Assembly: GCA_032717465.1 (NCBI GenBank)
Contig: CM064670.1
Span: forward strand, 16,813,431-16,877,430
From: Coenobita brevimanus
Taxonomy: Eukaryota > Arthropoda > Malacostraca > Decapoda > Coenobitidae
DNA length: 64,000 nucleotides
Reading direction: 5' to 3'
Made by a program: the position numbers and the translations under genes. Positions 32,294 through 44,482 of the stretch are shown here, piece after piece. Numbering within the stretch: the first letter of the stretch is position 1; every line of letters begins with the position of its first letter. The notes under the pieces are model-generated. The model did no database searches. It was given only the letters and a program-made list of their open reading frames with translations, and was not told the origin of the DNA.

Positions 32294-35200
32294 CATCTAT
32301 CTATATATTGCCAGACGCCTTAAGCCCATAAGGGGTGGCCACAAACAAATCGCCTGCATGTCTCCCTGTCCCCTGCCATTTTACTGCCATACTCCCAACT
32401 CACACACCCCTCTCCCATATACTTCTCCATTCCATCCTTCCACCTCATCCTTAGCCTCCCCCTCCCACTCTCCCCCTTCCACCTCATTCACATACACTCT
32501 CCTCATCAGTCTCTCGTTCTTCATCTCCCCACATGGCCAAACCACCTCATTGTGTTTCTCCTAACACTTCCTATCACATCCACATCAACACCTCAACACT
32601 CCTTCACTTCCTCATTTGTCAAACTGTCTCTCCATGTGACTCCACATGTTTCTCTCAAATAACTCATTTCCACTTCTCTCACTCTTGACTTATCCCTTCA
32701 ACAAGGTCCAAGCTTCACTTCCATACGTTAGAGTTAGTATCACAATACTGACATGTAGTAACTTTCTCACTTCCATGCTCACTTCCCTGTTTCTTATCAC
32801 TGCTTTTAAGGAACCAGCAACCTTTCTTCCTCGTTGTATCCTTTCAAGCACTTCACCCTCTAAACTTCCATCCTAACTCATCACTACCCAAGTACTTCAA
32901 CGCACTCACAGTTTCCATTTCCTCCTCATCCAACCTCACTGTACATTCAGTGAATTTACTTCTCTTGAAGACCATAACTTTACTCTTCCCTACATTCACC
33001 GTTAGATTCCATTTCGTACACACTATTCCTAACTCATTCACCAAGCCTTGCAGTTCCCCTTCGTCTTCACATAACAACACAGTATCATTTGCAAACAACA
33101 GTACAGGGAGTTTCCAAACGCTGCCCTCTCTCACTAGAGCCGCTCTAACATCCACTGAGGTACCTTGTATCTCTTTTATAACCCCATCCATATACAGACT
33201 GAACAACCATGGAGACATGACACATTCTTGTTTCAATCCAACCATCAAACAAAAAAATTCACTCAGTTCACTGTCCACACGCACTGCGGCATTAGCACCT
33301 TCATACAAACTCTTCACGGCATTCAACTTCCCATTTACTCCATATATCCTTAATACTTTCCACAATCCTTGTCTATCCACTCTGTAATATGCTTTCTCCA
33401 TATCCATGAAGGCCGCATACAACTTCTTTCCCTTCTCTAGAAAATTTTTCCACTAAAGACCGAAGAATGAATATCTGATCTACGCAATGTCTTCCCTTCC
33501 TAAAACCTCCTTGCTCTTCTCCAACTAATTCCTCTGTTATTTTCCTAACTCTGTCAATAAGTATCCTACCATATACTCTTCGTATTACACTAGACAACTA
33601 CCTCTGTCATTACCACACACTTCTTTTTCTCCATTTCCTTTGTACAGGGGAATAATTATACCTCACTTCCAATCCTCCGGGGCTTTACCTTCCTTGCTTG
33701 CCAATCTGCACATCTTCCACATCCATTCTACTACTATCTCTCTCCCATGCTTCGGCATTTCATCATACAGTCCATGAATTTCTGGGTTTTCCTCATTTTG
33801 ACTTTCTTCATTGCTTACACAACTTCCATCCTACTGATTTCTTCCTCTCTTCTCACATCCCTCCTTCTCCCAGCCATTCCCCAGCTACTTATACTCGCAT
33901 TACTTTCATTCTCTATGTTCAACAATTCCTTAAAGTGTTCACTCCATCTGCTCACGTTTTCTCCCATCTCCACTAGTAATCTACTATTTCTATCTTTCAC
34001 TGCCCAACTACTTTAACACCCTGTCTGACTCTCTTTACCTCTTTCCAGAACATTTTCTTACATTCCCTCCACTTTACACTCAAAATCCTTCCAAATTCCT
34101 CATCCACTTTCTTCTTACTATCTTACTAATCTTTTAACCTCTATCTTCCTCTCTACATACAAATCTCTCTTCTGTCTCACAACTTCCTCCACGCCCCTGT
34201 TTCTCATCCACTCACTATATGCTTTACTCTTTTGTGCCACAGCCTGTCTCACCTCTTCATTCCACCATGCAGTTTCTTGAACCCCCTTTCATCTTTTCTT
34301 CACCCCTCACACCACCTCATATGTTGCACAGATTTCTTCTGTGAATATCTTGCACACACTTTCCACGTCCCCCATCTGCTCCAAATCATATTTACCCAAT
34401 CGCTCCTCCACTTCTCTCTTATAGTCTGTCTTTTTTTACATTCTCTTGTAACCTTTCCACTCTCCTTGTAAGAACTACTTCCTCCTGTCCTTTCCTTCTT
34501 CTATTCCTCCACTTCATTTCAACCTTGACTTTCACCACCACCAAGTGGTGGTCAGAAAGTCCACTCCCCCAACCTCTATTAATTCTTGCATCTATTACAC
34601 ACCTTCTCGTTCTATCATCCACACACATATTCAATCGTTGCCTTCCATTCACTCAGTTCACCACCCATCCTTCTCATCACTCGCCACGTATAACTGTGGA
34701 TCATTTTGTGTCCGACAAGGGTATTGGCTATCACCAACCCCCTCCCAGCACAAATGTCCAACAGAACACTTCCATTCTCATCCACTTCTGCGGGCACACC
34801 CCACTCACCAGCTACTCCATCCATCTTCACATTCCCAACTTTTCAATTCACATATCCAATCACAAACTCTCTCTCATTCCTTTCAAACTTTTCCATGCAC
34901 ACTTCCAGATTTGTCCAGAATTCTCTGCTTGTACGATCTTGCATTGGCGCATACACACACACAGTTGCCCAGATTCGTAGTCCAACTTCCAATCTTACCC
35001 ATACAATTCTTGATCCAACTGATCCATACTCTCTTACGGTATATCCTCCTTCATCTCTTGCACCTAACAATACACACTCCTCATTTTGTCCTCTCATTCT
35101 CACCGTCTCCCGCGCATATACCCCATCCATACTCCCATTCTCTCACACTCTTACCTTTCCTTTAGATTCAGTTAATCCACACACATCCACTTTTGCACCC

Positions 35201-35375
35201 TGAAGCACCAGGACAATCTCTCTCTTTCACCTCATCATTTGTGCCCCTTACATTCCATGTCATAATCCGTACCATGTCTTTTGCTGGGTTCTTAGCCGTG
35301 ACCTGTTGGTCAGTCCTGGTCCGAAGCTTTTTGTTCGTATTTTTAGTTAGTTGTTTTCCAGGGAGCGGCACTAAT
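32294..35375 (-). pseudogene. LINE family B, near full length but decayed
   Basis: This is the longest B copy. On the minus strand it runs from an N-terminal segment (VRIMTWNVRGTNDEVKE, 35168-35371), the normal start of an APE-type endonuclease, through endonuclease pieces (34843-35130; 34419-34652 with RGWGSGLSDHHLVV) and a decayed linker, to the reverse transcriptase. That part is 33373-33597 (ILIDRVRKITEELVGEEQGGFRKGRH) and 32853-33422 (GLKQECVMSPWLFSLYMDG, LLFANDTVLL, in which the first Asp of the catalytic pair is Asn), and the C-terminal RGR-like end. The 3' end is a CTAT/TA-type tail. Frameshifts and stops occur throughout, so it is dead. It supplies the 5' half that the other B copies lack. 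Confidence 0.82.
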
Positions 35376-35480
35376 CCTCCGCCAACCCATTTGTTGCCAC
35401 GCAGGGAACACGTATTGATTAGTTATAAGGTTACCACCCAGCGGTGTAAACTGTATATAATGTATGTATTTCAGATACTC
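35376..35480 (-). repeat. SINE-H fragment
   Basis: Contains AGGTTACCACCCAGCGGTG (inverse of the GGTAACC end of SINE-H) and little else recognisable. It lies at the left border of the inverted-repeat arm as far as the window can show. Confidence 0.4.
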
Positions 35481-36177
35481 TAACCTTTAACTTCGCGTAC
35501 AAAGAGGAAAGTGGACTGACTTAATACACTGGGACAGAGCGAGAATGACCCATGAAATCTATAATTATGGCTTCAGTGACAGGCCCACATCACTGGTTGT
35601 CACAGTATAAACACATACTGTTCCGGCGACAGCACGACTTGACTTAGGGATCTACGAAATTGACTCACGACTTGACCTGAGAGTTGGTATGCAGCATTCC
35701 AGAGTTGTTTTGACTCTCGAAAAAAGTGGCTTGTAGGCATATTTGCTGCAGACTGCTCAACTCACCGTCAGTTAATATGATGTCGGTCAACATATCCCTC
35801 GCTGGCAATAATGACGTAATAACACAAGAAGGTGCATTAGAAGCTCTGAGAGGGTCTGGAGATGAGCACTGGTGATGAAAAGGTGTTACTGTATTTCTTC
35901 TTCGGACGGTGTTGGGACACTCCTGGGGCAGCATTAGTGGTCTCAGAGGGACTGGGTTGAATGCCCCTCAGAGTGGAGAGAGGGGATGCCTCAGTGGCTA
36001 GCAATGTGTTTCTTCAGTACTACCTTCACGAGCTGTGACATAGATGCTGGTGGAGACTATGGAAAGATTTTCATGCTGAATTACTCTCTTAACTATTTTC
36101 GGAAACAATGAGTTACTTTTTCGAATTCTCAGCCTGAACTCACTTAAATATGTGATTACAATAAGATAGTCACTTAC
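35481..36177 (-). other. Arm sequence downstream of SMYD4-like exon
   Basis: Should be intron on the minus strand. An open frame at 35665-35934 is not kept in the other arm, where it meets a TGA, so it is not coding. Confidence 0.5.
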
Positions 36178-36299
36178 CAAAATACAGTTGGGACAGGGCA
36201 GAGGTGCAGGGCATCTCTTGATGCACACTGCGCAGTAACTCGTCCTGTGTTCCGTCTTCAAGAGGGTGATAAAGCTCTTCTCCACACCCAGCAGTTCAC
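36178..36299 (-). CDS. SMYD4: SMYD4-like exon, MYND first half (left-arm copy)
   Basis: A 122-bp exon on the minus strand lies between an acceptor (TATTATTCTAG; AG at 36300-36301) and a canonical donor (TTG/GTAAGTG; GT at 36176-36177). It enters with two bases of a split codon and leaves in phase 0, matching the phase of the exon at 13554-14039. It encodes GELLGVEKSFITLLKTEH, then YCAVC and PLPCPNC, giving the first four Cys ligands of a MYND finger. SMYD4 proteins carry exactly this G(E/D).L.VEKP(F/Y)...LL stretch before the finger. The right-arm copy differs by one residue (Thr here, Ala there at position 12). Same strand and order as the 13554 exon make this copy the natural partner across a 22-kb intron. 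Confidence 0.82.
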
Positions 36300-36593
36300 C
36301 TAGAATAATATTCATGAAGCTTTGGATGAGTTACTTGTTACAATTTGTGTTCTAAATGTTCTGCTTATATAGAAGTCCTTCTCTCACAGTGACTAAGTAG
36401 CTTAATCTCTCTCATTTAGTATCTGTTTCATTTACAGAAGACCCGCCTCAATTTAGATAGTATTCACAACTCTTGACAAAAAACAGTACCAATATCCAAG
36501 GTGTCAAAGCCCTAAAGTAAAGAATCATTAAAGGTGTGATATATGAATCACACACACACACACACAAGTACGTGTACATATAATTATATATAT
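36300..36593. other. Unassigned arm sequence with (CA)n
   Basis: Includes a nine-unit CA run (36549-36566; 20 or so units in the other arm) and TA-rich DNA forming the LINE-A tail. Confidence 0.5.
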
Positions 36594-37074
36594 ATATACC
36601 TAGGCTGCTTCCCCCAAGGAAAGGGAGATAGCCGAGACAGGACGACACACTCCCCATTTACTCATCCAAACACATTCATTCGCATCTTAGCCCCAAGGGA
36701 AGAACGGACAGATCCTCAACGCACCACACCGCACAAGGGTCAGCTGTGCAATGAAATCAGTGACATCCACAGCAGGGCCCGACAGCAGAGCTGGTTTACC
36801 CCTGCCACATCATAACAGACCCATCCCCTTACCCACACCTGACCTGACTAGCTGATCAGACCAAATGCGGGAGAATATCCCCTCAGGGCTGCGTCATCAC
36901 TTATTCATTCACAATTTCTCTCCATTTATTTCTGTCATGCACAGCCACTCTTCCTTGCTCAACAGACATCCCTCTCGCATCCAGTGCTCTCTTCACACTG
37001 TCCATCCATCCTATTCGTGGTCTTCCTCTCAGCCTTACACCTCTCACATCAGATCTAGTTATCTTTTTCACCAA

Positions 37075-39084
37075 TCACTCATTATCCATTCTCTCCATAT
37101 GCCCAAACCATCGCAACACCCTCTGCTCAACTCTACCAGCCATCTCCCGAACAACTCCAGTTCTCCTTCGCACTTCATCATTTCGCACTCGATCCATGCG
37201 CGTCACTCCACACATACTCCTCAGACACCTCATCTCCATTACATTCAAACTTTTCCTCTCTGCTACACCCATATTCCATGTTTCAGCCCCATATAACGCA
37301 GGCGGTGCCACAACACCCTCATACAACCTTCTCTTTACATCCATTCTAAGCGAACGACATCTAAACACTTTTTTAATTCCTCCCAGCACCTTTCCTACTT
37401 CATTAATTCTAAACTTCACTTCTGCATCTATTCTTCCATCCACAGCAACATGTGACCCTAGATATTTAAAACACTCTACCTCCCCAAGCAACTCGCCATT
37501 CAAAGCTATATTCATCCCCCTACCATCTACCAACCTCGTACACTTCATCACTTTACTCTTATTCTCATTTACTTTCAATTTCCTCCTTTCACACACCCTT
37601 CCAAACTCCTCTACCAACTGTCTCAATCTCTCCTCTGAATCAGCCACCAGTGCAGTATCATCTGCAAACAGCAGCTGCTTCAGATTCCACTCTCCACCAT
37701 CAACATTCACCAAACTCAGACCTCCACCTAAAACTCTTGCATTCACCTCCCTTACAACACCATCCATGTAAATATTAAACAACCAAGGCGACATCACACA
37801 TCCCTGTCGCAGCCCCACTCTCACAGGAAACCAGTCACTCACAGCATTTCCCACTCTTACACACGCTCTACTGTTTACATAAAAACTTTTCACCCCTTTT
37901 AGTAACCTACCATCAAGTCCATACAATCCTAAAACAGTCCACAAAGCCTCCCTATCAGTTCTATCATACGCTTTCTCTAAATCCATGAATGCCCAAAACA
38001 CATCCTTGCCTTTCGCTAAATACTTTTCACACACTTGTCTCACAGCAAACACCTGATCCACGCATCCCCTCCCTCTCCTAAAGCCACACTGCTCTTCACC
38101 AATCACTCCCTCTGTACCCTCTCTAACTCTCATAATTAACACTCTACAATAAACCTTACCTACAACACTCAACAGACTTATACCCCTAAAGCTAGTACAT
38201 TCATACTTATCACCCTTGCCTTTATACAACGGGACCACACAAGCACTTGCCCAGTCAACTGGCACCATACCTTTCACAAAGCACACATTCAACAATCTTA
38301 CTAACCAGTCAACAATGGTCACTCCACCACCTTTCAGGCATTCCACAGCACACCCATCCATACCTGCAGCTTTCCCTGTTTCCATCTCCTTTACTGCCTT
38401 CTCCACTTCCTCCTTCGTGATCAAAGAATCATTCAACTCTCCCAACACATTTATTCCTTGCACCCTTCCATCTGCCACAATCTCAGCCACCTTTTCCTCC
38501 TCTACATTTAACAATCTTTCAAAATACTCCGCCCATCTCTTCCTTACTGCATCTATCTCAATTAACATCCTTCCATCCTCTGCTTTTACTCGTCCTTCCT
38601 TCCCAGACTCTCCCTTTCGCACCCTTTTCACTTCCTTCCAAAACATTTTCTTATTCTGTTGAAAATTCTCTGTAAGCCACCTACTCCACCTCTCATCTGC
38701 TGCCACTTTAGCATCACGCACAGCCCTTCTCGCCCTATTCCTCTTTTCCTTATACCTCTCATATGACATCTCATCCTTCCTCTGCATCCACACTTCATAC
38801 GCACGTCTCTTCTCAGCCACAGCCATACTTACTTCCTCGCACCACCATTCACTTCCTTTTCTTACACCACCACCCACACGTCTCACACCACACACCTCTT
38901 CTGCATGCCCCACCACAGCACTCTTAAACAACTGCCATTCCTCCTCCACACTGCCATTTTCCTGATCTTTCAGTGCGTTCCACTCATCTTTCAATTTCTC
39001 CTGATACTCTATCTTTTTCTCTCTTTTATCCAACTCACTCACTTTCAAAACCTCCCTGCCACACCTAACCCTCCTAGCTCTCAC
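37075..39084 (-). pseudogene. LINE-A reverse transcriptase (left arm)
   Basis: 669 open codons with the linker, KTG or ETGKAAGMDG, RRGRGCVDQ, FMDLEKAYDR, GLRQGCVMSPWLFNIYMDG, catalytic FADDTAL, and WFGHMERMD at the end. It then stops at a TGA where the 4491-6647 copy has CGA (Arg). The same TGA is present in the right arm, so this mutation predates the duplication. The last 70 or so residues (RGRPRIGW tail) lie beyond that stop. Upstream, a TGA at about 39085-39087 (AGA in the right arm) separates it from the endonuclease in the same frame. Confidence 0.85.
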
Positions 39085-39087
39085 CCA

Positions 39088-39584
39088 TCACTTACCTACT
39101 CTTAACTTTCCCTCCACCAGGCAGTGGTCAGACATACCTCCACCCTCCCCTCTCAGAACTCTCACATCCAACAATCTTCCTATTACATTCCTAGACACAA
39201 CCACATAGTCCATCAAAGCTCTATCAACAACCCTTCCACCCTCCTGTCTCACCCATGTATACTTATAAATATCTTTCTTCTCAAACAGCGTATTTCCAAT
39301 CACCATCTCTCGCTCAACACACATCGCTATCATTCGTTCCCCATTTTCATTTCTTCCAGGTACACCATGCATACCAACTACACCTTCACCTGCTACATTT
39401 CCCACTCTAGCATTCAGATCTCCCATCATTGCCACATTCACATTCGCTCCAAAACTCTGCAGACACTCATCAACATCATTCCAGAAAGACTCCCTCTCTT
39501 CTTCATCCCTTTCACTACCAGGTCCATATGCACTCACAAACACCCACAACTCACGGTCAAATTTTGCTTTCACCCACATCAGTC

Positions 39585-39588
<4 letters not shown>
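39088..39588 (-). pseudogene. LINE-A endonuclease segment (left arm)
   Basis: Encodes VFVSAYGPG, MMGDLNARVGN (catalytic DLNAR), ENGERMIAMC, NT.F.K.D.YKYTWVR and MSDHCLVEGKLRVGK, ending at a TGA. The first part of the domain (the N..TWN block) is lacking, so the element is truncated. The frame continues artificially upstream through the TA repeat into the neighbouring MITEs. Confidence 0.82.

Positions 39589-39627
<39 letters not shown>
39589..39627. repeat. (TA)n flank of twin MITE
   Basis: About 19 TA units on the left of the twin elements. Confidence 0.95.
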
Positions 39628-39630
<3 letters not shown>

Positions 39631-39808
39631 ATTGGATCCCAGGGGTGCTGGACTAGGCATGGCACTGGGTGGGTACCAAGCGTACCTCCCTCCGCCTATC
39701 GGCTCACAGTCTCGAAGCTCATAGGTCCCTACCCGGGGGTTCCCTACTTTATAAAGACTTGAAAAATCCCAGTTCTGTCCAGTATTCCGGACACGGGGCT
39801 CCAATGGG
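39628..39808. mobile_element. MITE in a (TA)n microsatellite, unit 1
   Basis: A 181-bp unit with terminal inverted repeats CCCATTGGA and TCCAATGGG. It contains GCATGGCACTGGGTGGGTAC, CCCGGGGGTTCCC and ACTTTATAAAGACTTG blocks. Joined to unit 2 by a 32-bp spacer. No coding sequence. Confidence 0.75.
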
Positions 39809-39840
39809 TTAAAGAGGCTGGTAGGTTTGCCAGTCATTAA

Positions 39841-40017
39841 CCCATTGGATCCCAGGGGTGCTGGGCGAGGCATGGCACTGGGTGGGTACTAAGCGTACCG
39901 CCCTCCGCCTGTCGGCTCACAGTTGCGAAGCTCATAGTCCTTACCCGGGGGTTCCCTACTTTATAAAGACTTGAAAAATCCCAGTTCTGTCCTATATTCC
40001 GTACACGAGGTTCCAAT

Positions 40018-40020
<3 letters not shown>
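39841..40020. mobile_element. MITE in a (TA)n microsatellite, unit 2
   Basis: A 180-bp relative of unit 1 in direct orientation with the same termini (CCCATTGGA/TTCCAATGGG). The right end abuts TA units directly, so the pair sits wholly inside a TA microsatellite. Confidence 0.75.

Positions 40021-40060
<40 letters not shown>
40021..40060. repeat. (TA)n flank of twin MITE
   Basis: About 20 TA units; over 50 in the right arm. Confidence 0.95.
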
Positions 40061-40062
<2 letters not shown>

Positions 40063-40104
40063 TATAATGTGACTTTCTGAAACGACTCCCTTGATTAAGT
40101 GATT

Positions 40105-40324
40105 TTGGATAGGGGAATCTGGGGGACACTTAACCCTGCCAGAATCCCTGGTTATATGGTTACCACCCAGCGTAGTAAATGGTTTCCTGGGTACAGGAAA
40201 CCATTTGGCTTGTCACTCAGTGTAGAGAACATATGGCACCTCTACATTAAGTGAGTGGATGATGGGCGCCCCCACCTACCACATTGCTACTCCTCACCCT
40301 GCCCTAGGGTGGGAAAGGAGGTCC

Positions 40325-40356
<32 letters not shown>
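40105..40356 (-). repeat. SINE-H partial copy (left arm)
   Basis: Contains the hairpin (40177-40206), CACTCAGTGTAG and the CACCTACCACATT head in reverse orientation. Here the GAT repeat (40326-40358) lies at the head side. The tRNA-like half is absent, so hairpin and tRNA-like halves can occur separately. Confidence 0.6.
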
Positions 40357-40361
<5 letters not shown>

Positions 40362-40399
40362 AATGTAACTACTGGATGTCATAGATACTAGCACGCATC

Positions 40400-41640
40400 C
40401 CAAGGTCCGAAAAAATGAAGCACAACTACATAGTAGGTCTAGGGCATGCCTTTTTTATTTATATTTAGGTTCTTTATTTATGGCACCATTCAGTACAAGC
40501 CCCAACACTCTTGGGAACACTGTCCATGAAGGCCAAGACGGGAGGGGTGCATGAGGAAACAAAATCGGTATCATAGGGCATAGAAGGTAAGGAAGTAATT
40601 ATCATTACAAGCACAATAATGAACAAAGACATACAATGGTACAATCATGGTACAAAGTTGTCACAGTAATTATCATTACATTTTTTGAAATGACTGAAGT
40701 GGTACATAGATACACACGTATGTACATACATATGCAGACAGAGGCACATATGAACACATGCATATTCGTATATATCAATACATATATGTATATACTCACG
40801 CAGATGTAGCCATAGACATACTGCATGTACAGGATAGGCACGCATGTATAAAGATATGCGTATGCGTACAGGCGTGCACACATATACATATGCAACATGC
40901 ACATATATATGATATATTCATATATACATAGACAGGGAGATATATACATACATATACACCCTAAGTAGATACACATACATAGTCACATGCCACCACCTGC
41001 ATTCCACGAGTCTCCCGGGCATTCCTCCAAACCTCTTTCTTCTCTAAAATACAGACAAGTCATTACAAACTAAACCAGTTGTACTTCACTTGAGGAATTT
41101 CGAGCTCCTTTCTAAACAGTTATGGCATGCCAGACTACAACACAGTGGGCAACTCATCCACATCAGCCAACTAAAAATACAGCGGTAACCATACGGGACA
41201 GGACACACATGAATGGCAGTTTCCCTGTGAAGATTCACTTCTTCATTGGTAAGAAGACCTTCTAGCACTGGCCACATCCCAGGAAAGCATTCAATATGGG
41301 CTGCACGTAGAACTAACTACCGGTATGGAAGACTCTTGGATAACAGTTTACTTCTTCCGCCTGTCTTTACCCCAGACTTGACCAAATGACAAAAAAGACT
41401 ATCCGACATTAATGCTTGCTGATTTATGTGTCCATTCGGAATATAGCACCCAGCGGTGTCTCCCATTAGGTGCTGTCTCTCTTGTAGTGTGGATTTTTTC
41501 TCTACTGTCTCTCTAGCGTGGACTTTTTTTTCTGTTTTCTTTCCCACATTTCTACTCTGTATGTTCCAACTCTCCTGCTTCTTCACCTCTAGGACTCTTC
41601 TGTCTTCAGTTACCCCCGAGCCTTTTTTCAACCTTCATTG
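40400..41640 (-). other. Unknown transcript-like unit (left arm)
   Basis: On the minus strand a 104-codon frame (41317-41631) starts ATGAAGAAAGG-like, is rich in Lys/Glu (residues 1-50) and has no known domain. A second frame (41086-41277) begins MWPVLEGLLTNEEVNLH and has several Cys near its end. A poly-A signal AATAAA follows (40473-40478, minus), then an A-rich stretch. Both frames are present in the right arm with only a few changes. It could be the 3' end of an unrecognised retroelement or a retrocopied message. I do not recognise it. Confidence 0.35.
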
Positions 41641-42144
41641 AAATAAAACAGTAGCCCACTTATGTGCATGCACTCTAGGTGGCATCAGTGCTCGATCCCC
41701 TCATCGACGAGTCATCTTCGGCTCGTCGTCCTGGACTGCCTGTCGTGTATTGTTCATCTGTCACCTACTGCAGTGTAGATTCTCTGCATCAGCCTTCCTA
41801 CAGCATCCCGGGCTTCAAGGGTAGTTAGGCTTGTTCTGCTGTCATGTTCCCTCTCAGTCTGGTGCCCTATAATGTGGTGAGTAAGCCCGTTGGGTGCCCT
41901 CCAGTTATGAGCACTGTTCTAACATGAAGTCGGTGAATATATACAGGCAACATGAACAAAAAAATCAGGTACCGTACATGAAGAGGAGTCCTCTTATATG
42001 ATTTCGGACATGGGAAAAATCATGACAATTGCCCATGCCACTATATTCTTATTGTTGGAGGGACCTTACCAACGACTAGCAAGTAGTCAACATCCCTTTG
42101 GACTGATCACCCTTACTATAAACTGGTATCTGGAAAACCTTACA
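41641..42144. other. Unassigned arm sequence
   Basis: No gene or repeat recognised; kept in the right arm at 57218-57720. Confidence 0.35.
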
Positions 42145-42176
42145 TCTATCTATCTATCTATCTATTGCCAGACGCC

Positions 42177-42977
42177 TCAATCCCGTTTGGGGTGGCCACA
42201 AACAAATCGCCTCCAAGTCGCCCTGTCCCCCGCCATTTCACTGCCCTGCTCCCAACTCACACCCCCCTCTCTCATATACCTCTCCACCCCATCCCTCCAT
42301 CTCATCCTCGGCCTCCCCCTCCCTCTTCCCCCCTCCACCTCACTCACATACACTCTCTTCGTCAGTCTTTCACCCTCCATCCTCTCCACATGGCCAAACC
42401 ACCTCAGTGTGTTCCTCATAACGCTTCCTATCACATCCACATCAACACCACAACGCTCCTTTATATCCTCATTCGTCAGCCTGTCTCTCCATGTGACTCC
42501 ATAGGCTCCTCTTAAATAACTCATTTCCACTGCTCTCACTCTTGACTTGTGTCCTTCCAACAACGCCCAAGCTTCACTTCCATACGTTAGAGTTGGTATC
42601 ACAATACTGTCATGTAGTAACTTTTTCACTTCCATGCTCACTTCCCTGTTTCTTATCACTGCTTTCAAAGAACCAGCAATCTTTCTTCCCTGCTGTACCC
42701 TTTCAAGCACTTCACCCTCCAAACCTCCATCCTTACTCATCACACTACCCAAGTACTTAAACGTACTCACATTTTCCAATTCCTCACCATCCAACCTCGC
42801 TGTACATTCACTGACTTCACCTCTCTCAAAGACCATCACTTTACTCTTCCCTACATTCACCTTTAGATTCCGTTTCTTACACACTCTCCCAAACTCATCC
42901 ACCAAGCCTTGCAGCTCCCCTTCGTCTTCACTTAACAACACAGTATCATCAGCAAACAACAGTACAGGAGTTTCCAA
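42177..42977 (-). pseudogene. LINE-B reverse transcriptase, 3' portion (left arm)
   Basis: 266 codons from LLFADDTVLL through KYLGSVMSKDG, YGSEAWALLEGHKSRVRAVE and WFGHVERMEGERLTKRVYV to GRGRPRMRWRDGVERY and the terminal GHPKRD. Loss of one C near 42968 (relative to the right arm) separates it from the upstream frame. Confidence 0.85.
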
Positions 42978-44482
42978 ACACTATCCTCTCTCACCAGGGA
43001 CACTCCAACATCCACTATCCTACCTTGTACCTCTTTTATTACCCCACCCATGTACAGATTGAACAACCATGGAGACATGACACATCCCTGTTTCAACCCA
43101 ACTTTCAAAGAGAAAAATTCACTTAGTTCACCATCCACACACACTGCAGCCTTCGCACCATCATACATACTCTTCACAGCATTCAACAACTTCACATCTA
43201 CTCCATATATTCTTAACACTTTCCACAATCCTTGTCTATCCACCCTGTCATATGCTTTCTCCAAATCCATGAAAGCATCATACAACTTCTTTCCCTTCTC
43301 TAGAAACTTTTCCACTAATGATTTAAGAATGAATATCTGATCTACAGAACCTCTTCCCTTCCTAAAGCCTCCCTGTTCTTCTCCAACTAATTTCTCTGTT
43401 CTTTCTCTAACTCTGTCAATAAGTATCCTACCATACACTTTTCCTATTATACTAAGAAGACAAATGCCCCTATGATTACCACACACTTCTTTTTCCTCTT
43501 TTCCTTTGTACAAGGGAATAATTATACCTGACTTCCAATCCTCCGGGACTCTACCTTCCTCCCAGGCCAATCTGCACATCTTCCACATCCATTCTACTAT
43601 TATCTCTCCCCCACGCTTCAGCATTTCACCACACACTCCATCAATTCCTGGGGCTTTCCCCAATTTAACTTTCTTCATTGCTTCCACAACTTCTATCCTA
43701 CTGATTTCTTCCTGTTTTCTCACTTCCCTCCTTCTCCCAGCCATTCCCCAGCCACTTATACTCGCATTACTTCCATCCTCTACGTTCAACAATTCCTTAA
43801 AGTGTTCTCTCCATCTGCTCACTTTTTCTCCCTTCTCCACTAGTAATCTACCATTTTTATCTTTCACTCCCCTGCTAACTTCACTTCCACCCTGTCTTAC
43901 TCTTTTCACCTCTTTCCAGGACATTTTCTTACAGTCCCTCCACTTTACACTCAAATTCCTTCCAAATTCCTCATCCACTCTCTTTTTACTTTCTCTTACT
44001 AATCTTTTCACCTCTCTCTTTCTTTCTACATATAACTCTCTCTTCCGCCTCTCAACTTCTTCCACGCCCCTATTTCTCATCCATTCATTGTATGCTTTCT
44101 TCTTTTGTGCCACAGCCTGTTTCACCTCTTCAGTCCACCACGCTGTTCCTTGCACCCCCCTCCGTCTTCTCTTCCTTCCACACACCACATCCCATGCTGC
44201 ACATACTTCTTCTGTAAATATCCTACACACACCTTCCACGTCTCCCATCTGCTCCAATTCATATTTACCCAATCGTTCCTCCACTTCTCTCTTATACTCC
44301 GCCTTTTTCTCATCCTCCTCTAACCTTTCCACTCTCCTTGCCACTACTCCTTCCTCTCGTCTTTCATTTCTTCTATTCCTCCATCTTACTTGAAATCTAA
44401 TTCTGGCCACCACCAAGTAGTGGTCAGAAAGTCCACTTCCCCATCCTCTATAAACTCTTGCATCCATTGCACATCTTCGCAA
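42932..44482 (-). pseudogene. LINE-B linker and reverse transcriptase, 5' portion (left arm)
   Basis: Encodes GWGSGLSDHYLVVARIRF, a long basic linker, TAWWTEEVKQAVAQKKKAY, KLGKAPGIDGVCGEML, LYKGKEEKEVCGNHRGICLLS, GGFRKGRGSVDQ, FMDLEKAYDRVD and GLKQGCVMSPWLFNLYM(G)GV. The open frame extends upstream to 44644 into non-LINE sequence by chance. It is split from the catalytic segment by the one-base frameshift. Confidence 0.85.

Larger units (their letters stand above)
36594..39588 (-). mobile_element. LINE family A in left arm
   Basis: Minus-strand copy of the element at 4337-6957 that reaches further 5', to within the endonuclease (starting CGAGACTGATGTGGG next to a TA microsatellite). The 3' end meets a TA-type tail. 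It was in place before the duplication, because the right arm has the same ends, flanks and a shared internal stop. Confidence 0.9.
42145..44482 (-). mobile_element. LINE family B in left arm, tail (ATAG)n
   Basis: A minus-strand copy, 5'-truncated within the endonuclease (GWGSGLSDHYLVV region), with the standard 3' end GGCGTCTGGCAATAG and ATAG repeats (42145-42165). It is less damaged than its right-arm partner: one main frameshift. Confidence 0.9.

Noticed and set aside
35665..35934. 89-codon minus-strand frame next to the SMYD4-like exon
   Set aside because: The right-arm equivalent has a TGA in the same frame, and there is no SMYD resemblance; taken as intron.
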